Shown here: one piece after another, positions 17,867 to 27,032 of the stretch
Layout: each line of letters opens with the position of its first letter
Numbering within the stretch: position 1 is the stretch's first letter
Source: Haladaptatus cibarius D43
GTDB lineage: Archaea; Halobacteriota; Halobacteria; Halobacteriales; Haladaptataceae
DNA: 64,000 bases
Reading direction: 5' to 3'
Assembly (NCBI RefSeq): GCF_000710615.1
Contig: NZ_JDTH01000001.1
Coordinates: 434,001-498,000 of the forward strand
The notes under the pieces: generated by a model
Databases searched by the model: none
What the model was told of the DNA's origin: nothing
The model's input: the letters and a program-made list of their open reading frames with translations, nothing else
Made by a program: the position numbers and the translations under genes

Positions 17867-17878
17867 AATTGCACAATT
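17867..17878. promoter_or_regulatory. Candidate Lrp operator in the lrp-glnA intergenic region
   Basis: aattg-ca-caatt is an inverted repeat 15 nt upstream of the glnA TATA-like box (ttttaat, 17894-17900) and 18 nt from the lrp TATA-like sequence (17838-17849). Position between two divergent promoters fits autoregulation plus control of glnA. The assignment to Lrp is inference. Confidence 0.4.
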
Positions 17879-17932
17879 GACCAACCGTTACAGTTTTAAT
17901 GATGGATGTATTTACGTAGGCTGTCGATAAAG

Positions 17933-19303
17933 ATGACAGACGGAAATATTGCCGCGAAAGAAGAGAAAGGGTTGGGGAAAGAAGAACAGGACGTTTTAGA
18001 AGCAATCGAATGCGAAAACGTAGATTTCGTCCGCCTCCAGTTCACCGACATCACGGGGACAGTCAAAAACGTCAGCATCCCAGCTCACCAAGTCGAGAAG
18101 GCCTTCGACGAAGGTATCTGGTTCGACGGTTCTTCTATCGAAGGCTTCGCTCGCCTACAGGAGAGCGACATGCGTCTCGAACCCGACCCGTCCACGTTCG
18201 CGGTTCTCCCGTGGCGCTCTAACGGCGAAACCGCGAGCGCGCGCCTCATCTGTGACGTGGTGAACACCGACGGAACGCCGTTCTCCGGCGGCCCACGACA
18301 GGTTCTCAAACGCGTTCTCGACAGAGCCGACCAGATGGGGTACTCCGTGAGTATCGGCCCGGAACCCGAGTTCTTCCTGTTCGAAAAGGACGAGGGTGGC
18401 AAAGCAACCACTATCCCGCACGACTCCGGCGGCTACTTCGACCTCGCGCCGAAGGACATGGCGAGCGACGTGCGCCGTGAAGTCATCTTCACGCTGGAAC
18501 AGATGGGCTTCGAAATCGAAGCCAGCCACCACGAAGTCGCGGACGGCCAGCACGAAATCAACTTCAAATACGACGATGCGCTCTCCGCCGCGGACAATAT
18601 CGCAACCTTCCGCGCCGTGGTTCGCGCCGTCGCAGAACAAAACGACATCCACGCCACGTTCATGCCGAAACCCATCTCGGCGATTAACGGGTCGGGCATG
18701 CACTGCCACATGAGCCTCTTCGACGAGGACGGTAACGCCTTCGCCGACGGCGACGACGAGTTCAACCTCTCCGAGACGGCGTACAACTTCATGGGCGGCA
18801 TTCTCAACCACGCGGAAGCGTTCACGGCAATCACGAATCCGACTGTCAACTCCTACAAACGTCTCGTTCCCGGTTACGAGGCTCCGGTCTACGTCGCGTG
18901 GAGCGGTGTGAACCGATCGGCGCTCCTCCGTGTTCCGGACGCGGCAGGCACGAGTTCGCGCTTCGAAATCCGCAGTCCAGACCCGTCGTGCAATCCATAC
19001 CTCGCACTCGCCGCCGTCATCAGTGCTGGATTGGAAGGTATCGAAAATGACGCCGACCCCGGCGAACCTGTACGTGAGGACATCTACGAGTTCGACGACG
19101 AGAAGCTTGATGACTACGGCATCACCATGCTCCCCGGTAACCTCTCGGAAGCAGTTGACGCGCTTCAGACGGATGAAGTCATCACGGAGGCGCTCGGCGA
19201 CCACGTCGTCGAGAAGTTCACCACGGTCAAAACCACCGAGTACGACGACTACAAAACCTACGTCAGCGGCTGGGAAAAAGAGCGCTACTTGGAGAAGTTC
19301 TAA
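17933..19303 (+). CDS. glnA: Glutamine synthetase (type I)
   Basis: A 456-residue enzyme making glutamine from glutamate, ammonia and ATP in the cytoplasm. Landmarks are [10 protein letters not shown] near residue 66-75, GPEPEFFLF, the ATP/glutamate region [10 protein letters not shown], and [15 protein letters not shown]. The C-terminal adenylylation-site tyrosine motif of enteric enzymes is absent, as in GSI-alpha forms. The start at 17933 is favoured because the TATA-like box at 17894-17900 would start transcription near 17923; the ATG at 17906 is too close to it. Divergent lrp probably regulates it. Confidence 0.95.
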   Translation: MTDGNIAAKEEKGLGKEEQDVLEAIECENVDFVRLQFTDITGTVKNVSIPAHQVEKAFDEGIWFDGSSIEGFARLQESDMRLEPDPSTFAVLPWRSNGETASARLICDVVNTDGTPFSGGPRQVLKRVLDRADQMGYSVSIGPEPEFFLFEKDEGGKATTIPHDSGGYFDLAPKDMASDVRREVIFTLEQMGFEIEASHHEVADGQHEINFKYDDALSAADNIATFRAVVRAVAEQNDIHATFMPKPISAINGSGMHCHMSLFDEDGNAFADGDDEFNLSETAYNFMGGILNHAEAFTAITNPTVNSYKRLVPGYEAPVYVAWSGVNRSALLRVPDAAGTSSRFEIRSPDPSCNPYLALAAVISAGLEGIENDADPGEPVREDIYEFDDEKLDDYGITMLPGNLSEAVDALQTDEVITEALGDHVVEKFTTVKTTEYDDYKTYVSGWEKERYLEKF

Positions 19304-19340
19304 CGCGGCCGATTCAGTCGTTTTTATCGCTTGTTTTTCG

Positions 19341-20156
19341 TTACTGTCCCGCGATTCGCGGATAGGCGACGACGCCTGCCTGAACCACTGCATTGACGAC
19401 GAACACCGCGACGAGCGGAATCGATAGTTCGAGTCCGACGTAAGAGAGGACGCCGAGCGCGACAAGTCCGGCGGCGCCTGCAATCGGGGTTACTGACCCA
19501 TCTGGGGGGCCGACTCCCCACCACAACAGCAAGGCACCCACCGTACCACCGAGCGCGGCGACAGCGTCGAGCATGCCGTGGTCGGTCGTTGGTGGTTGCA
19601 GTGCCAACAGCACCGCGACCAGCGCGATGACGACCGCGAGTCCGAACGCGGGAGTCGGTCGCCAGCGGAGTCCCTTGACGACGAACGCGAGATACGCGAG
19701 GCCAACCGCAACGCCGACGATGACGTCGATTGCGAAGTGAACGCCGATGATGATTCGAGACAGGATGACCAGCGTGACGATAACCGCGGCTCCGGCGATT
19801 CGTATCCCGCGATTCCATCGGTCTACCGCCAACGCGAGAACACCCCAGAAGACGGTGGAGCCGATGGCGTGGCCGCTCGGGAAGCCGTAGCCACTCGAAT
19901 CGACGATTCGGAGTGTTTCGTTCGGCCGGGCAAGTGCGAAAAACTCCTTCAGCGCGAGCGTCAACGCGAGCGCGCCCAGCGTAACGGCGAGGACGAACGC
20001 GAATCGCTCTCGGTCGTCGTTGAACCAGTAACAGAGCGCGCCGACGACGAAGAGAAGCCACACGTCCCCGAGTTGCGTGACGTAGGTGAACAGTTCGGGT
20101 GCCCATCCCGGTAACACCTCACGAAACGCTTCGATGATGCCCCAGCCCCGACTCAT
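19341..20156 (-). CDS. PAP2-family membrane phosphatase
   Basis: A 271-residue membrane protein. The phosphatase signature is complete: K70-x6-R77P78, PSGH at 93-96, and SR (133-134) with H140 and D144. It probably dephosphorylates a lipid phosphate or a polyprenyl diphosphate at the outer face; the substrate is not shown. About eight helices are present, with an extra hydrophobic C-terminal half after residue 165. It lies 2 nt after the stop of the YihY-like gene, so the two are one operon. Confidence 0.9.
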   Translation of the reverse strand: MSRGWGIIEAFREVLPGWAPELFTYVTQLGDVWLLFVVGALCYWFNDDRERFAFVLAVTLGALALTLALKEFFALARPNETLRIVDSSGYGFPSGHAIGSTVFWGVLALAVDRWNRGIRIAGAAVIVTLVILSRIIIGVHFAIDVIVGVAVGLAYLAFVVKGLRWRPTPAFGLAVVIALVAVLLALQPPTTDHGMLDAVAALGGTVGALLLWWGVGPPDGSVTPIAGAAGLVALGVLSYVGLELSIPLVAVFVVNAVVQAGVVAYPRIAGQ

Positions 20157-20158
20157 GG

Positions 20159-21385
20159 TTAGGAACGCCAGTCCCGGATTCGCCCGCCGACGCGACCGGG
20201 GACGCCGACCGCACTAACGCCGAATCCAACGAGAACCATCAGCGTGTACAGTCCGAGGGTCGAGAGCCAGATAACGAGCATGGCGGCGATGGCCCATCCG
20301 CTTTCGAGCCATCGGAACGCGCCGAGCGTCATCACTGTCCCGTAGAGGAGAACGAGATACGGCCCCCATCCGCGGGCGTGGCCGCGCCGCATCCGTCTGC
20401 GGACGTATCGCTTTAGCTCCGACTTCAGTTCGGGTTTCTGAACCGTGCGCTCATCAACGTCTTGCTCGAACTCCTCGAACTCCGATTGGAGACGCTCTAC
20501 GTCGCCGTGCAGTTCGAGGATGTCCGGGGCGGACTGCTCTGTATCGTCGGTCATGTACTCTCCTGAGTCTACCTGCTGTTTGCTGTTGGTTGCCCCCGCA
20601 TCTTTAGTTTTCCTGAAAGACCCTCCGGCGAGAACTGCGTTCACCACCGCCCCTAACAGGAGGACGATTGCACCCAGATAGAGCCACGAAACCAGCAACA
20701 GCGCGCCGCCGAGGACGCCGTAGGCGGCGAACTGCGCCGCGGATTCAACGTATACTTGAAACAGTGCTTGGAGGGCAACCCAGCTAACCGTCGCCAGTAT
20801 CGTCCCCGGAAGCGCCTCTCGAACCGTCACGTCCGCATCCGGAAAGAAGTAATAGAGGGGGAGAAACACCGGTGCGAGTGCAAGGAGGACGACGACCGAG
20901 GAGAGCGGTTTCACGAACGGAACCCACGCAAACGCGGAGAAGACGACGCTTCCGAGCGCGACGCCGACGAGTGCCAACCCGATGACGACCACGACGGTGG
21001 ACGCATCGACAAGCGTTTCGAAAAACGACTCCTCGTGGTTCGAATCGTACACCCGCGAAAACGCCTTGTCGAGGCCGCGAAACACGCGGAGCGTACTCCA
21101 CAGGAGGACGAAAAAACCGATAACCGTCGCACCTCCACGACCCGACCGGGTGGTAAACGCCTCGTAAATCACTGCTTCCGCGGCGGGTGAGAGAAACTGC
21201 TGGCCAGTTCGAACGATTTCGGTGGCGATGCCCTCGCCGCCGACGACCGAGACGAGCGCGAGTCCGAGGAGAAGCGCAGGGAGTATCGAGACGAACGCGT
21301 AAAATGCGATTCCGGCGGCGAGAAACGTGATTTCCTGTTCACGCACCTCGGCGGCGATTTCGCGTGTAGTTACTCGAAAATTCAC
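20159..21385 (-). CDS. YihY/BrkB-family membrane protein
   Basis: A 408-residue protein (GTG start at 21385, giving VNFRVTTREIAAEV; a longer reading from 21412 is possible). Six helices of the YihY/UPF0761 type occupy about 20-270, with AAGIAFYAFVSILPALLL, LLWSTLRVFRGLDKAF and the LPLYYFFPDADV region. A hydrophilic acidic linker (about 270-340) and two further C-terminal helices follow. The family is not RNase BN despite old annotations; its function is unclear. It is co-transcribed with the PAP2 phosphatase. Confidence 0.85.
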   Translation of the reverse strand: MNFRVTTREIAAEVREQEITFLAAGIAFYAFVSILPALLLGLALVSVVGGEGIATEIVRTGQQFLSPAAEAVIYEAFTTRSGRGGATVIGFFVLLWSTLRVFRGLDKAFSRVYDSNHEESFFETLVDASTVVVVIGLALVGVALGSVVFSAFAWVPFVKPLSSVVVLLALAPVFLPLYYFFPDADVTVREALPGTILATVSWVALQALFQVYVESAAQFAAYGVLGGALLLVSWLYLGAIVLLLGAVVNAVLAGGSFRKTKDAGATNSKQQVDSGEYMTDDTEQSAPDILELHGDVERLQSEFEEFEQDVDERTVQKPELKSELKRYVRRRMRRGHARGWGPYLVLLYGTVMTLGAFRWLESGWAIAAMLVIWLSTLGLYTLMVLVGFGVSAVGVPGRVGGRIRDWRS

Positions 21386-21421
21386 ACTTGCTACTTCCAC
21401 GAAATCGCACAAATAATTTCG

Positions 21422-22528
21422 CTACGTCTCGGTCGCGCTTCGGATTTCCTCGACGCTTGCGGGCGTCTTGAACGTCGTTCCGCCGTAGTGCGCGCGCGAT
21501 GCTTCGTGACCCGCGTCACGAAGACGCTCCAAAAACGCGTCCATACCGGAGGCAGAGCGCGTCCATTGCTTGCAGAGGCGGTGTTGGTCGTAGTGGGTCG
21601 GTTCGTGCAACTCGCCGGAGAGCGCGTCGAGGAGTTTGTTCGCCTTCTTCGCGCTTCCCATATCTTCGGTCACGTTTTCGCGCACTTCCGCCACGAAGTC
21701 CGCGTCGTGAGTCACGCCGAGCCACACCGGGCCAGCGGTGAGAACGCGGTTGCCGTCGCAGGCCGGGCAGGTTTCGGGCTGGTTCGCAATCAGGCCGTAT
21801 TCGTACTCTCGATGCAGGCAGTCCTCGCAGTGGTAGATGTGGCCGAGTTCGTCTACGGCGTTGTTCGCATCCGTCGCGCGATGGTCGAGTTCGAGATAGG
21901 TTCTGACGTAGTGGCTCGTCGCGTGGGTCAGAATCGGCCTGACGCCAGTGTCGTACCGCGCGGCAGTTCGAGCGAGTGCGGAGAGGAGAATGCGAACCCC
22001 GACTTCGGCGTGATAGTCGGTGTTCCGCGGAATCGCGCTGTACTTTCTGACGCCGCTGTGGAAGTGCGCGCCGCAGAGGGGTGCCGTATCCGTCGCCGTC
22101 ACGCAGACGAGGTCGCGGGTGTTGGCGAACGCGGCGTCCGCGAAGGGCATCGGCGTTCCGAACGGGTCGATGTCAACGATGTCGAACACCGACTCGTGCA
22201 TCAGCGCGTTGGCGTTTCGGTGGACGACTTCGCCCGGCAGGTCGTTCCGCTCGAAGTTCTCGCGGCAGAGTTCCACTGCGTCGGGGTCGATGTCGGCGCA
22301 GGTCACGTTCCAGTCGTTTTCGGCGGCGCGAACCCCGCGGATTCCCGAGGCCGCCATCGCGTCGAGATAGCTCTCGGCCCGCGGTTCTCGGTCGCGGTAG
22401 GTTCGCAGGACGGCGACGGTCAGGTCGCGGTTCAACTCCTGTACCGGGTTGAAAAACACGTCGTCGGTGATGCTGTCCCCGTCCTGTTCCGGGACGACCA
22501 CCTCGACTCCTCCTTCGCGGACGTTCAT
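21422..22528 (-). CDS. trm1: tRNA (guanine26-N2)-dimethyltransferase
   Basis: A 368-residue SAM-dependent enzyme that methylates G26 of tRNAs. The Rossmann part has [16 protein letters not shown] (SAM loop, about 54-69), [11 protein letters not shown] (about 78-88) and catalytic DPFG at 121-124. A zinc-binding insert has C234-x2-C237 and C254-x2-C257. The start at 22528 ([15 protein letters not shown]) matches the family; upstream in-frame codons are not conserved-looking. The 3' end is 9 nt from the possible long start of the YihY gene, so both may be transcribed together. Confidence 0.93.
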   Translation of the reverse strand: MNVREGGVEVVVPEQDGDSITDDVFFNPVQELNRDLTVAVLRTYRDREPRAESYLDAMAASGIRGVRAAENDWNVTCADIDPDAVELCRENFERNDLPGEVVHRNANALMHESVFDIVDIDPFGTPMPFADAAFANTRDLVCVTATDTAPLCGAHFHSGVRKYSAIPRNTDYHAEVGVRILLSALARTAARYDTGVRPILTHATSHYVRTYLELDHRATDANNAVDELGHIYHCEDCLHREYEYGLIANQPETCPACDGNRVLTAGPVWLGVTHDADFVAEVRENVTEDMGSAKKANKLLDALSGELHEPTHYDQHRLCKQWTRSASGMDAFLERLRDAGHEASRAHYGGTTFKTPASVEEIRSATET

Positions 22529-22856
22529 AACGTGAATTCTGCGTTCCGTGCCGAAAAGCCCAGCGAGTTCCATCAGGACGGTTTCGAACGGACGCCTCTG
22601 CGGAACCTGGTGGCAACGGGCGAGCGACCAACGGAACGAGTGGCGAAGCCACGAGTGACTGCCTGAGCGAGGGCGGGTTTGGAGACGTGATTTACAAACG
22701 ACACTGTACCACCTGTCGCACTCACAGTAATTACGCAAAAAATCAGTCCCGCTACCCGCTATCGGAATGGGTTTATTCGGCCCGTCCGAACCGCCCATCC
22801 GTGCGTCCGGTGTCCCATTCGTCCCGTCGTCCGAAATTGTTCACGGAGGGGGAGCT
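22529..22856. other. 328-nt intergenic region between trm1 and the SWIM-type gene
   Basis: No gene is supported. It carries two divergent promoters. A small hairpin gtggc-gaa-gccac is near 22642-22654, and the sequence gatttacaaacgacac (22689-22704) nearly repeats gatttgcaaacgacac at 33558-33573. Confidence 0.5.
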
Positions 22857-23201
22857 ATGAACCCCGTCCAACAGTGGCAAGCCGACCTCGACGACGTGGA
22901 GTCGCTGACGCCGAAAATAGTGAATCGAATCCTCAAAGTTCACGACGACCGAGGGATGCAGGCAATCGAAGCGGTGTCCGAAAAGCGGGTGAAACAGTAC
23001 CGCGATTTCGTGGTCGTCGTCGGATTCGAGGACGAGTACATCGTGGAGGGCGGCTGTACCTGCCGGGATAGCGAATACAATTTAGACCCCGACGACCCGA
23101 CCGACCTTTGCTGGCACGTCCTCGCCGCGAAAATCGCCCGGCGAATCGACGCGATGGACGACCACGACATGTGGTATTCGGACGTTCGGGAATTTCTGTA
23201 A
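22857..23201 (+). CDS. Small SWIM-type zinc-finger protein
   Basis: A 114-residue soluble acidic protein. The arrangement C67-x-C69 ... C85-x-H87 fits a SWIM zinc motif, which in other proteins binds DNA or protein partners. Nothing else is recognised. The start at 22857 is preceded by the Shine-Dalgarno-like ggaggggga (22845-22853), unusual among the mostly leaderless genes here and favouring it over the GTG/ATG starts upstream. Its 3' end converges with hisH (24 nt apart). Confidence 0.7.
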   Translation: MNPVQQWQADLDDVESLTPKIVNRILKVHDDRGMQAIEAVSEKRVKQYRDFVVVVGFEDEYIVEGGCTCRDSEYNLDPDDPTDLCWHVLAAKIARRIDAMDDHDMWYSDVREFL

Positions 23202-23225
23202 ACTCGGCTTTCCCGGCTTTCTCGG

Positions 23226-23885
23226 CTACGCTTCGGCGCAAATATCCACGAAGTTTCGGAGAATGCGAAGCCCCGTCTCGCCGCTCTTTTCGGGGTGGAA
23301 CTGCGTTCCGAAGACGGTTCCCGATTCGTTAGCGACGATGCTGGGGAATCGAGTGCCGTAGTCGGTTTCCGCCACAACCGCGTTCTCGTTCTCGGGAACG
23401 GCGTAGTAGGAGTGGACGAAGTAGGCGTACTCTCCATCGACGCCCGCTGCGATTGGGTGGTCGCGCTCCACCGACAGTTCGTTCCAGCCCATGTGCGGAA
23501 CTTTCTGTCCCTCGCCGAATCGGACGTTCGTTCCCGGGACGAAGTCCAGTCCGGTGACTTCTCCTTCCCCGGCGCGTTCTGCTTCTTCGCTCGTCGTCAA
23601 CAACATCTGCATGCCGAGACAGATGCCGAACACGGGCGTCCCGCTTTCTGCGGCCTCAACGAGTGCGTCACGGTACGGCCCGGCGTTTTCGACGCCCTCT
23701 CGGAACGCGCCGACGCCCGGCAGGACGATTCCGTCCGCTTCTTCAAAGGTGGCAGGGTCGTCGGAGATTTCGACGTCCGCTCCGGCGCGTTCGAGGCCGC
23801 TGACGGCGCTCCGGAGGTTGCCGAGTCCGTAATCTACGACCACGACGGAGACGGTTTGTTCTCGCATGCGTTCTCTTTGTTCCAT
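23226..23885 (-). CDS. hisH: Imidazole glycerol phosphate synthase, glutaminase subunit
   Basis: The class I glutamine amidotransferase that supplies ammonia to HisF in histidine biosynthesis. Counted from the internal Met at 23867 the protein is 213 residues, with nucleophile C83 in GICLGMQ and the H191/E193 dyad in FHPEKSG. VVVDYGLGNLRS is the typical N-terminus. Starts at 23885 and 23867 are both possible; the second fits family length better. Other his genes are not in the window, as is common in haloarchaea with scattered his genes. Confidence 0.93.
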   Translation of the reverse strand: MEQRERMREQTVSVVVVDYGLGNLRSAVSGLERAGADVEISDDPATFEEADGIVLPGVGAFREGVENAGPYRDALVEAAESGTPVFGICLGMQMLLTTSEEAERAGEGEVTGLDFVPGTNVRFGEGQKVPHMGWNELSVERDHPIAAGVDGEYAYFVHSYYAVPENENAVVAETDYGTRFPSIVANESGTVFGTQFHPEKSGETGLRILRNFVDICAEA

Positions 23886-24003
23886 ATCTTTCGGTAGTGA
23901 CTCGGTGCACAAACTGTTTTGCGTTCACCCCGATTCTCCCGATACATCTGCTCATATATGTGTTTATAGCTGACATAGTATATACACAAGGAAAGAATAG
24001 GAA

Positions 24004-24011
24004 GATTTAAC
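24004..24011 (+). promoter_or_regulatory. TATA-like box of the phnDCE operon
   Basis: gatttaac lies about 27 nt (centre to start) upstream of an ATG at 24034 that opens a five-codon frame overlapping the phnD start at 24045. Confidence 0.45.
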
Positions 24012-24033
24012 AAATAACTGCCGAACCGATAAC

Positions 24034-24051
24034 ATGATTTCAGCATGGTGA
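24034..24051 (+). CDS. Five-codon upstream frame overlapping phnD
   Basis: ATG-ATT-TCA-GCA-TGG-TGA would encode MISAW and ends 6 nt inside phnD, in another frame. Its ATG sits where transcription should start according to the TATA box. It may be a translated leader that couples to phnD, or chance. No protein function is implied. Confidence 0.25.
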   Translation: MISAW

Positions 24052-25064
24052 AACGACGCACCTTCATCCGAACCGCGAGTGCCGCAGGAATACTCGGTCT
24101 TGCTGGTTGCACGGGCGACAACGACGATTCCGGCAACGACGGCGACGGAAGCACGACGCCCGGAACGGGTACGGGAACCTCAACGAAGAGCGGTGACGGT
24201 GAGACGGTCAACTTCATCCTCACGCCCGCCGAGGCGTCCGTGAACGTCAAACAGCAGTACAAGGGACTGTTCGACTACATCGAAAGCGAAACCGGTGTCA
24301 CGGTCGAATCGACCAAAGCGGCAAGCTACCCCGCCGTGTTTCAGGCGCTCAAAGGCGGACGCGGTGACCTCGCTGATGCATCGCCCACGCTGGCAGTCGT
24401 CGGCGACGAGGAGAACGTCACCGATGTCGTCGGTATCCGCGTCGCATACGGTTCGGCAAAATACTTCTCGCTCATCTCCACCACCCCGGACAGTGGTGCC
24501 AACAACCTCTCCGACCTCGAAGGCGAGTCCGTCACGTTCGGTTCCAAAATCTCGACCAGTGGGTCGCTCTTCCCGCTCTACATGCTCCAAGAGGCGGGAC
24601 TCGACATCGGCAACGCCCCCGAAGGAACTCCGAATGGTTTCGACGGTCAGTGGGCCGGTGACCACGACACTGCACTGAATCAGATGATGAACCGACCCGA
24701 CGTAATGGCGGCAGGGACGGGTGCGTTCGTCGCCGCACCGCACATTCCGAAAGACCAGTTCCCATCACGGTTCAAAGAGATGTCCTCCGAGTTCGACAAC
24801 GCCGGAAGCGAAGACGAGGAACTGAAACTGCTGAAGGCGTCGCAACCGATTCCGCGCGCTCCGATTCTCTCCCGCTCCAACTGGGATTCGCCGAAGCGTG
24901 AGGAAGTCGAGCAGGCGCTTATCGACGCAACCGAAGAAGACCTCAAAGGCGACGCAAGCGGCGACAACGAACTCTGGTTCACGGGCGTCCAAGAAGGCGA
25001 CGTGAACGACTACGACCCTGTCAAGAACGTCAAAAACTCGCTCGGTCTCGAATTCGGCAACTAA
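24045..25064 (+). CDS. phnD: Phosphonate/phosphate ABC transporter substrate-binding lipoprotein
   Basis: A 339-residue extracytoplasmic binding protein. A Tat-type signal (RRTFIR at 4-9) leads to the lipobox LAGC with C22, so it is lipid-anchored. A Gly/Thr/Asp-rich linker is followed by the PhnD fold (about 45-335): FILTPAEASVNVKQQYKGLF, LKGGRGDLADA, GSKISTSGS. The family binds phosphonates, phosphite or phosphate. It heads an operon with phnC and phnE. No C-P lyase genes occur in the window, so the true ligand is open. Confidence 0.92.
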   Translation: MVKRRTFIRTASAAGILGLAGCTGDNDDSGNDGDGSTTPGTGTGTSTKSGDGETVNFILTPAEASVNVKQQYKGLFDYIESETGVTVESTKAASYPAVFQALKGGRGDLADASPTLAVVGDEENVTDVVGIRVAYGSAKYFSLISTTPDSGANNLSDLEGESVTFGSKISTSGSLFPLYMLQEAGLDIGNAPEGTPNGFDGQWAGDHDTALNQMMNRPDVMAAGTGAFVAAPHIPKDQFPSRFKEMSSEFDNAGSEDEELKLLKASQPIPRAPILSRSNWDSPKREEVEQALIDATEEDLKGDASGDNELWFTGVQEGDVNDYDPVKNVKNSLGLEFGN

Positions 25065-25164
25065 CCGTTCGAATCGTTTCGCACCTCTTTAATATCGAAC
25101 TGCTTTCTACCTTCATACGAAGCGGTCAACGATTGGCCTATGGCGGGTAAACACGGATACAAGA

Positions 25165-25926
25165 ATGAGCACCATCAAAGTAGAGAACCTTAGTAAATCG
25201 TACGGTGATGTGCAAGCACTCAAGGACGTGTCGTTCGAGATACCCGACGGCGAGTTCGTCGTCCTTCTCGGCGAGTCCGGTGCAGGGAAATCGACGCTTC
25301 TTCGCTGTCTGAACGGACTGACGAAGCCTACTTCGGGAAGCGTCACCATCGGCGGCGAACCGATTACCGGGCCACGGGACGACGTGGCGATGATTTTCCA
25401 GCAACACTACATCATCGGTCAGTTGAGCGCGTACGCGAACGCACTCACTGGGTCACTCAACCGAACGTCGTTTTTCCGGAGTCTGTTCCAGTGGAACGAC
25501 AGGGCGGACAAAATGGAGGCCCTTCGTGCGCTCGACACTGTCGGACTGCTCGACGAAGCAGGCCAGCAAGCGAGTCGCATGAGCGGGGGACAGCAACAAC
25601 GAGTCGGTATCGCTCGCGCGTTGGTTCAGACGCCGAACCTGCTGCTCGCGGACGAACCCGTCGCGAGTCTCGACCCAGCGAGCGCGGAAAGTGTGATGGG
25701 ATACATTCGGAATGCGGCGGGCGAACGGGATTTGACGACGATTGCCAGTCTCCATCAAGTCAACTTGGCGCGGGAGTTCGGTGACCGATTCCTCGGTATG
25801 AAAGGTGGGGAAGTCGTCTTCGACGGCTATCGTGAGGACTTCTCCATCGACGTGGTGGACGAAATATACGGCAACATTCAGACGGAAGCGATTCGCGGCA
25901 ACGAAGAAACTGAGGCAAACGCATGA
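25165..25926 (+). CDS. phnC: Phosphonate ABC transporter ATP-binding protein
   Basis: A 253-residue ATPase of the PhnC type. Walker A GESGAGKST is at 36-44, the signature MSGGQQQR at 139-146 and Walker B LLLADEP at 159-165. It powers uptake through PhnE. It lies 100 nt after phnD and its TGA overlaps the phnE ATG (ATGA), so translation of the two is coupled. Confidence 0.93.
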   Translation: MSTIKVENLSKSYGDVQALKDVSFEIPDGEFVVLLGESGAGKSTLLRCLNGLTKPTSGSVTIGGEPITGPRDDVAMIFQQHYIIGQLSAYANALTGSLNRTSFFRSLFQWNDRADKMEALRALDTVGLLDEAGQQASRMSGGQQQRVGIARALVQTPNLLLADEPVASLDPASAESVMGYIRNAAGERDLTTIASLHQVNLAREFGDRFLGMKGGEVVFDGYREDFSIDVVDEIYGNIQTEAIRGNEETEANA

Positions 25927-26939
25927 GTGGGAAACCGGGAGAACGGATACGAGCGTACTTTGGTATCGGCTACAGCGGTGAAAACAACGTCGAACGACGC
26001 TTGATGGATTTAAAACGGGCCAAGACGGTAAAACGGCTCGGATGGCTCGTCGGGTTTGCTGGATTCGCGTATCTCTTTTTGTTCTCGCTTTCGCAGGTCA
26101 ACTTCTCGATTTCGGAACTCATCGAATACTGGCCCGTCTTCCGCGATGCACTCGGGGAGTTCTTCCCGATAACGACCTACTTCGGCGTGATTCCATTCAT
26201 CGACTTCGGTCAGTACTGGCAGTTCATCACGGTCGAACAACCGGTTCAGAACGGAACGTCGTTCACGGAAGCCGCGTTGACGACGCTCGCAATCGGGTTC
26301 GCGGGAACCGCTCTCGGTGTTCCCGGTGCACTTCTCTTCGGCGTTCTCGGCAGTGAGCGAGTGACGCCCTTCCCGTTCAACTTCATCTTCCGCGGCGTGA
26401 TGAGCACTATTCGCTCGATTCCCGCGCTGGTGTGGGCAATCATCTACATTCCGCTCGGTGGACTGTCGCCGTTCACGGCGACCCTCGCAATCGGGACGGA
26501 CACCATCGGAAATCTCGGACGACTGTTCACCGATGCACTGGAAGAGGTCGAAGATGGTCCGATTGAGGCCATCGAAAGTACGGGTGCGAACCGACCGCAG
26601 ACCATCGTCTTTGGGATGCTCAGTCAGGTGTTCACGCCGTTTATCGCGTGGACGATGTACATCCTCGAAATCAACGTCCGAATCGCGGTGACCATGGGGC
26701 TTATCGGCGCAGGCGGTATCGGTGGTATCCTCAACACCCAACAGGGCCTGTTCGCCTACACGAACATGATGGCGACCATCATCGTCATCTTCGTTCTCGT
26801 CGTCTCCGTCGAGATGATAAGTCAGCGAACTCGGTCGTATCTCCGCGGCGACGGCGAAGACCACGGCGGATTCTTCCAGCACCTCATCGACCTGATTCGG
26901 GGCTTCCCACAGCGGATGAGCGAATCCGCGTGGCGATAA
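25923..26939 (+). CDS. phnE: Phosphonate ABC transporter permease
   Basis: A 338-residue membrane protein with about six helices and the ABC permease EAA loop region (ALEEVEDGPIEAIESTGANRPQ near 200-222). FRGVMSTIRSIPALVWAIIY is typical of PhnE. An N-terminal cytoplasmic extension of about 40 residues precedes the first helix. A single permease gene implies a homodimer. It completes the phnDCE operon. Confidence 0.92.
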   Translation: MSGKPGERIRAYFGIGYSGENNVERRLMDLKRAKTVKRLGWLVGFAGFAYLFLFSLSQVNFSISELIEYWPVFRDALGEFFPITTYFGVIPFIDFGQYWQFITVEQPVQNGTSFTEAALTTLAIGFAGTALGVPGALLFGVLGSERVTPFPFNFIFRGVMSTIRSIPALVWAIIYIPLGGLSPFTATLAIGTDTIGNLGRLFTDALEEVEDGPIEAIESTGANRPQTIVFGMLSQVFTPFIAWTMYILEINVRIAVTMGLIGAGGIGGILNTQQGLFAYTNMMATIIVIFVLVVSVEMISQRTRSYLRGDGEDHGGFFQHLIDLIRGFPQRMSESAWR

Positions 26940-27003
26940 CGACCGGTTTGGTTCCAAAATAGCGACTCTTCTTCGACGTTCCATTTTCCCCACACATTCA
27001 ACT

Positions 27004-27010
27004 ATAAATA
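27004..27010 (+). promoter_or_regulatory. TATA box of the propeller-kinase gene
   Basis: ataaata-type sequence ends 22 nt before ATG 27033, so the gene is transcribed separately from phnDCE and probably leaderless. Confidence 0.55.
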
Positions 27011-27032
27011 ACTCGACTCGTTAGCTATCGAT

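Noticed and set aside
21488-22666. 392-codon frame antisense to trm1
   Set aside because: Overlaps the clearly identified Trm1 gene and has no recognised motif.
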